A stretch of DNA of 64,000 nt, from NCBI GenBank assembly GCA_965214085.1, contig OZ243937.1, positions 992,001-1,056,000 on the forward strand. The letters are read 5' to 3'. Made by a program: the position numbers and the translations under genes. Below are positions 60,074-64,000 of this stretch, piece by piece (positions within the stretch are counted from its first letter, which is position 1; each line of letters starts with the position of its first letter). The notes beneath the pieces were generated by a model that was not told the origin of the DNA, made no database searches, and saw nothing but the letters and a program-made list of their open reading frames with translations. The stretch comes from UBA6055 sp965214085. GTDB taxonomy: Bacteria; Chloroflexota; Anaerolineae; Aggregatilineales; Phototrophicaceae.

Positions 60074-61189
60074 CTAGTCCATCACAAGTTCAAAGTCGGC
60101 GCCGCCTAGCACCCGCCCGTTGACCTGTATCTCCAGCCGCTGCCGCCCAGGATAATACTTGCGCGTCGAGATAGGCTTGATGGCCAGCTTCTTCGAAATC
60201 GTGACGGCTTCTCCCGCCGCCAGCCGCGTCTTTTTCAGCTTGAAGACTTTGGGCGCGGTCGTCCCATTGGCTTTGCGAAAGCGCATCACGAAGTCGATCA
60301 TCAAGTTCTGTTCGGCCGTATCGCGATTCAGCAGCTCGAAGGTAAATTCAAGCGCATTGCCAAATTGCAGCGCCAGCGGCTCCAGCTCCAATCCACGCAG
60401 TTCGACATTCGCCTCGCCATAACCCAGTATCGCCAGCGCTTGTGCATCGCCGCGCTTGACCAGCGTGCGCAGCGCATGGGAAATGAGCCAGAGCCGCTCG
60501 GCCGACGCCCCTTTATTCCAAGCCGCCATCAGCTCCAGCACGCGCTGCGGATGATCTTTGCTGATATCGTTGAGGTGGTTGGCTGCCGAGCGCCGCACAT
60601 AAAGCGACGGGTCGTCCTTCAGCTGTTCCAGCAGACTGAGCGTCGGCGAGGGATCGGCAATGAATTGGCGCAGGGGCGGCGCCCAGGGCAAACGCGGGCG
60701 GCTGCCTTCGCTGGCCAGGCGGCGCACGTTTTCGTCGTCATGCTGCGTCCAAAGTCGCAAGCGCTTCAGCGTCGCTTGCGGCTGCGCTACCAGAAAGGGG
60801 CGGATGGCGAATTCGCAGGACGAGACGCGCGTAATCACAGGCATGGCGTCCAGCGACTCGCGCGGAAAATCGATGCCATACACTTCGACAAATGTCGGAA
60901 TCGCCATCAGCTGCAGGTCTGCCGCTTTGCCTGTTGGCTCGGCGCTTTCGTCCTCGAGCATAGCGAGTAGAATCCGCAGCGCTTCGGGGTAGTCAGCCGG
61001 CAAGAATTCGCGCAGCGTGGCCGCAATCAAGCGGTGGCGCGCTTTGAATTCGAGCTCGTCCAGGTCCGCGACCACCGCGGTCGTGAACGCGGCGGCGGCG
61101 AAGGCCGGCTGCACCGCAACGATGCGGTCAGCAATCTGCGCGACCAGCTCCGCGTTGATGAAGTTTTTCAGCAGCGGGAATTCGGTCAC
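60074..61189 (-). CDS. AlkD-like DNA alkylation repair (HEAT-repeat) protein
   Basis: 371-residue HEAT-like repeat protein of the AlkC/AlkD superfamily of 3-methyladenine DNA glycosylases. The central region FPRESLDAMPVITRVSSCEFAIRPFLVAQPQATLKRLRLWTQHDDENVRRLASEGSRPRLPW is characteristic; VRRLASEG and VRRSAANHLNDIS are the DNA-facing repeats. A C-terminal beta-rich part (about 280-371) follows, as in the AlkC-like group. GTG 61189 with CGGAG eight bases upstream is preferred to the TTG at 61213. Confidence 0.85.
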   Translation of the reverse strand: MTEFPLLKNFINAELVAQIADRIVAVQPAFAAAAFTTAVVADLDELEFKARHRLIAATLREFLPADYPEALRILLAMLEDESAEPTGKAADLQLMAIPTFVEVYGIDFPRESLDAMPVITRVSSCEFAIRPFLVAQPQATLKRLRLWTQHDDENVRRLASEGSRPRLPWAPPLRQFIADPSPTLSLLEQLKDDPSLYVRRSAANHLNDISKDHPQRVLELMAAWNKGASAERLWLISHALRTLVKRGDAQALAILGYGEANVELRGLELEPLALQFGNALEFTFELLNRDTAEQNLMIDFVMRFRKANGTTAPKVFKLKKTRLAAGEAVTISKKLAIKPISTRKYYPGRQRLEIQVNGRVLGGADFELVMD

Positions 61190-61215
61190 GATACGGCTCC
61201 GTAAAATGCGCAAAA

Positions 61216-61246
61216 TGTAGGGGCGGCCCTTGGGCTTCCCGACATA
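61216..61246. repeat. Degenerate GGGCG hairpin
   Basis: TGTAGGGGCGGCCC followed by GGGCTTCCCGACA, a worn copy of the dispersed TGTAGGGGCGAGCC hairpin. It lies in the short gap between the alkylation-repair and VOC genes. Confidence 0.35.
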
Positions 61247-61282
61247 GTCTGTTTGCGACGATCTTTACCCGTTGGAAAACGC

Positions 61283-61654
61283 CTAGCCTTGGCCCGGATC
61301 AGCGCTTTGCCAGAATGCGACGCGATTGCCCGTTGGATCCAAGAACATGCCCAGCGAGCCGAAGCCCGGCACCTCCTGCCGCGGCAATATCACCTGCCCG
61401 CCCAACTCACTGACACGCGCCATATCGGCGTCCAGGTCATCGCTCTCGAAGTACAAGATGACATCACCCTGATTCATACCGTCACCTACCTCTGACAGCG
61501 CCACGCCCATATTGTTGCCCAAATCGAACATGGTGTAGGTAAAGTCAGGACCCATCGGGATGTCGGTCGCCTGCCAACCCAGCAATGCGCCGTAAAAGGC
61601 CTTCTGCTTTTCGTTGTCCGTCGAGGAAATCTCCACATGTACAATTGGACGCAT
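61283..61654 (-). CDS. VOC-family (glyoxalase-like) protein
   Basis: 123-residue single VOC module: PIVHVEISSTDNEKQKAFYGALLGW at the N-terminus, VILYFESDDLDADMARVSELGGQVILPRQEVPGFGSLGMFLDPTGNRVAFWQ at the C-terminus. The metal-site His/Glu pattern is only partly present. Probably a small-molecule enzyme or binding protein; substrate unknown. Confidence 0.85.
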   Translation of the reverse strand: MRPIVHVEISSTDNEKQKAFYGALLGWQATDIPMGPDFTYTMFDLGNNMGVALSEVGDGMNQGDVILYFESDDLDADMARVSELGGQVILPRQEVPGFGSLGMFLDPTGNRVAFWQSADPGQG

Positions 61655-61874
61655 GACCCATTCTCCTTCGCAAAGCGAATATCTGTTCGTCGCGTCAATC
61701 TTAGATTGTTTGTTCTAGTGCTGTCAAGCCCCTGCTTGATCGGTATGTGACAGAACCGGATGACCTGCGCAGCGAAACTTTTCACACGCACCTTTCGGCG
61801 TCTTCCTGCGTATACTGGTATGAGAAATAAGCGCTTGAAGCATTAAACACAACAGAACAATTCGAGGTGAATCA

Positions 61875-63071
61875 ATGCGCGTCATTGTGCATACGGGCAA
61901 GGGTGGGGTAGGCAAAACGAGCATTTCCGCGGCGACCGCCCTGCGCTGCGCCGAGCTGGGGCTTCGCACCATCGTAATCAGCACTGATACCGCGCACAGC
62001 CTGGGCGACGCGCTGGATATGGAAGTCGGCCCCGAAGCTACGAAAATCGCCGACAACCTCTGGGCGCAGGAAGTCGATACGCGCTATTCCATGCAGAAAT
62101 ACTGGGGCAAGATCCAGGAGTACCTCGGCGCCTTCTTCAACCGCGAGGGCATCGCCAAGGTCAACGCCGCTGAAGTGACGATCATCCCCGGCTTGGAAGA
62201 GGGCGCGCAGCTGCTGTGGATCAGCGAGTATTTCCAAGCCGATGAGTACGATGTGCTGATCGTTGACGCCGCGCCGACGGCTGAAACCATCCGGCTGCTC
62301 AGCCTGCCCGATGTGACGCGCTGGTGGGTCGAACGTCTGATGCGCATCGCTCGCGGCCTGGACAGCGTCATCCGCCCGGTGCAAAAGCTGTTCGCCCGCG
62401 GCAAGAAAAACGACCTCGGCATCAATATTGCGGACAACGCCTGGGATCAAGTGCAGCTGCTATTCGATACGCTTGACGGCGTCCGCGAGCTGCTAACAGA
62501 CCCGGAACACGCCAGCATTCGTCTGGTCGTGAATCCGGAGCGCATGGTCATCCGCGAAACACAGCGCACCTATACCTACCTCAACCTCTATGACTACGCC
62601 ACCGACGCCATTCTGGTCAACCGTGTATTACCCGACGAAATCACGGATCCTTTCTTTGCAACCTGGAAGAAGCGCCAAGCGAAGAATATCGACTTCGTGC
62701 GCGAAGCCTTTGGCAGTCTTCCGCTGTTAAAAGCGCCACTCTTTGGTGAAGAGGTCGGTGGTTTAGAAACGCTGCGCCGGCTCGCTGATGAACTGTACGG
62801 CGACCGCAATCCTGCCGACCGTCTCTTTGATGGCGTGGTGCACAAGCTGGAACAGCTCGATGGCGATTCGCAGTGGATGCTGCGCGTCCCCATCGGTTTC
62901 GCTGAGAAGGAGCAACTCGACCTCTACCGGTCGCGCGAAGAAATCACGCTGAGCGTCGGTCCTTACCGGCGCAACATCGTGCTGCCCGACGAGTTGCAGC
63001 ATCTGGAGATCACCAGCGCAAAATTCGAGGACAAATTCCTCAATATCCGCTTTGAGGAACAAGCCTCGTAA
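61875..63071 (+). CDS. ArsA/Get3-family ATPase with C-terminal Hsp20-like domain
   Basis: 398 residues. The deviant P-loop GKGGVGKTS lies at the start, switch I is STDTAHSLGD and switch II is VDAAPTAETIRLL. A C-terminal alpha-crystallin-like ArsA domain runs from VPIGFAEKEQLDLYRSREEITLSVGPYRRNIVLP to the end. There is only one ATPase half and no arsenite Cys triad, and no ars genes nearby, so arsenite pumping is unlikely; a Get3-like chaperone role is more plausible. GAGGTGA precedes the ATG, and a TATACT at 61811-61816 may be its -10. Confidence 0.88.
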   Translation: MRVIVHTGKGGVGKTSISAATALRCAELGLRTIVISTDTAHSLGDALDMEVGPEATKIADNLWAQEVDTRYSMQKYWGKIQEYLGAFFNREGIAKVNAAEVTIIPGLEEGAQLLWISEYFQADEYDVLIVDAAPTAETIRLLSLPDVTRWWVERLMRIARGLDSVIRPVQKLFARGKKNDLGINIADNAWDQVQLLFDTLDGVRELLTDPEHASIRLVVNPERMVIRETQRTYTYLNLYDYATDAILVNRVLPDEITDPFFATWKKRQAKNIDFVREAFGSLPLLKAPLFGEEVGGLETLRRLADELYGDRNPADRLFDGVVHKLEQLDGDSQWMLRVPIGFAEKEQLDLYRSREEITLSVGPYRRNIVLPDELQHLEITSAKFEDKFLNIRFEEQAS

Positions 63072-63157
63072 GCAGCTGCTCGGGCGTGTTTTTTCTCGTA
63101 ATCCTTAGGAATCGCTGTGGGGAAGGGCAGGTGAAACAGTCCCGCCCTTGTTGCGCT

Positions 63158-63523
63158 CTAGTCGTCCAGCTCGACTCGAATCTTTCCGCTTGAGCTGCTG
63201 GTCTCTTTCGCCTCTTCATCTTCAGCCGCCAGGTTGGCGCTGGCTTGCCATTCCTGTTCCGCCTCCCGCTGCGCATCGGGGTCTTCCATTTCGCTGGCTT
63301 TTTTGATTTCATCGATCGCAGCGTCGATCAAAACGCGGAAGCCGGTGGCGAATTCGTTGCCGGCCGCATGTGTATGCTCTTTGAATCGCGGCGGCAGCAG
63401 GGACTCCATCGCCTTCCCAAATTCTTCCAAGCCGCGGCGCTGATGAAAAATGAATTGCTCCAGCGGGTTTTTGCTCTCGTCGCCTTCCGGATCCTCCGGC
63501 AGCGGATTCATCTCTTCACTCAT
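63158..63523 (-). CDS. Acidic hypothetical protein, 121 residues
   Basis: Unrecognised. It is strongly acidic at both ends (EEMNPLPEDPEGDESKN, EDEEAKE), with a central helical segment (PLEQFIFHQRRGLEEFGKAMESLLPPRFKEHTHAAGNEFATGFRVLIDAAIDEIKKA). This pattern suits a small scaffold or binding protein. GGAGCG 7 bp upstream supports the start at 63523. It is convergent with the ArsA gene. Confidence 0.65.
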   Translation of the reverse strand: MSEEMNPLPEDPEGDESKNPLEQFIFHQRRGLEEFGKAMESLLPPRFKEHTHAAGNEFATGFRVLIDAAIDEIKKASEMEDPDAQREAEQEWQASANLAAEDEEAKETSSSSGKIRVELDD

Positions 63524-63656
63524 CGCATCGCTCCTGTGCTGCGTGCCGCTATTTATTCAGTATACGCCCGCCCGTAACAATGGTTGCGCAGGTTAAGGCA
63601 CGGTGGTTTGGCTGATTTGCACTGTCCAATAATGGGAGGCCGACTCCGACATGGCC

Positions 63657-64000
63657 TCAAGCTTCTGACTGCGCCAATTGCTGGATCAGCGCCAGGTCCC
63701 TTTGGATGTTCCGCGCTCGCCAGCTAAAGCTGAAAACCAGCGTGCCCAGAATCAAGAAAACCACCGCCAGCCCCAAAGCCAGGAAACGCGAGTTGTCCGG
63801 CGTCACGAAGAAACCCAGCAGCGTCCGATTGTAGGCATCAGCCAGCGCCGCCAAATCTCCCGGCTCGCCCGCTTGCAGCGCCACGTAGCTTTCATTGCCG
63901 AATACCATGCCCATGGCTGTCAGCGCGGGACTGCGGTACACGCGCCAGTTTCCGCTTGCCAGGTCGATGACTTCCTCGCCGCTAAACTGGGTCAAGCCAA
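63657..64000 (-). CDS. Partial membrane protein (5' end outside window)
   Basis: The frame is open to the right edge, so the N-terminus is missing. The visible 114 residues include an extracytoplasmic stretch (EEVIDLASGNWRVYRSPALTAMGM...), one clear membrane helix (FLALGLAVVFLILGTLVFSFSW) and a basic/helical cytoplasmic end (RARNIQRDLALIQQLAQSEA). Family not recognised. Confidence 0.6.
   Translation of the reverse strand, partial: GLTQFSGEEVIDLASGNWRVYRSPALTAMGMVFGNESYVALQAGEPGDLAALADAYNRTLLGFFVTPDNSRFLALGLAVVFLILGTLVFSFSWRARNIQRDLALIQQLAQSEA

Noticed and set aside
1..64000. tRNA or rRNA genes
   Set aside because: No cloverleaf with a TTCRANNC arm and CCA-proximal stem, and no rRNA-like stretch, was seen on either strand by eye; a covariance-model scan would settle it.

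Overview
The window (64 kb, GC-rich) looks like the chromosome of a bacterium of the phylum Chloroflexota, probably an Anaerolineae-like lineage. This is inferred from gene content rather than from a marker tree: a RodZ-like protein and secreted proteins with long Pro/Thr tails, a PucC-family transporter, tandem extracellular glycosidase-like proteins beside GT-C transferases, a UPF0200-type kinase, and intergenic space full of CACAGAG-type repeats. No rRNA, tRNA, CRISPR array, prophage or transposase gene was seen.

Layout. 1-9.3 kb: a minus-strand branched-chain-amino-acid-type (LIV) ABC transporter operon, livG-acyl-CoA ligase-livH-livM-livK-livF-paaK-like ligase (cut by the window edge), probably for import and CoA activation of a carboxylic acid. 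9.3-13.4 kb: lipase-like hydrolase, UPF0200 kinase, DtxR-like regulator and an APH-fold kinase. 13.5-15.1 kb: a lower-GC DUF262 + HEPN two-gene module. 15.1-24.3 kb: YbjN protein, a degenerate trypsin-like protein, RidA, hydantoinase/oxoprolinase A and B halves with an Hsp20 gene between them, thiamine pyrophosphokinase, DUF402 and UspA. 24.4-28.5 kb: PucC-type MFS, FabI, small ORFs and a 2-hydroxyacid dehydrogenase. 28.6-34.8 kb: a T-box-controlled operon pheS-(GT-C glycosyltransferase)-pheT. 35-41.6 kb: proA and proB separated by a membrane-protein gene and a Uma2 pseudogene, then glycerate kinase and KDPG/KHG aldolase. 41.6-49.4 kb: three tandem secreted or anchored glycosidase-like proteins and a second GT-C membrane protein. 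49.4-64 kb: mostly housekeeping genes (RNase Z, O-methyltransferase, RimO, RodZ, L9, MurJ, SDR, RlmI-like, XseAB, AlkD-like, VOC, ArsA) with small conserved hypotheticals.

The strongest unexplained signal is intergenic. Several non-coding elements of about 262-266 bp end in the inverted repeat CAGGGCAATCGCATCAAAAT and carry subterminal CACAGAG/CTCTGTG arms. They are flanked by perfect or near-perfect 10-bp direct repeats: 16753/17028, 22309/22585 and 34782/35054, plus a shorter 193-bp copy at 22048/22251. One copy is nested inside a second repeat family, and the same target word CGCTCCCGT occurs three times in a row. This is the signature of a transposed MITE-like family. A separate set of short GGGCGAGCC/GGCTCGCCC hairpins is also scattered through the gaps.

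Working picture: a heterotroph that imports organic acids, builds or trims an extracellular polysaccharide, and carries ordinary housekeeping genes, with mobile non-coding repeats concentrated just upstream of genes.
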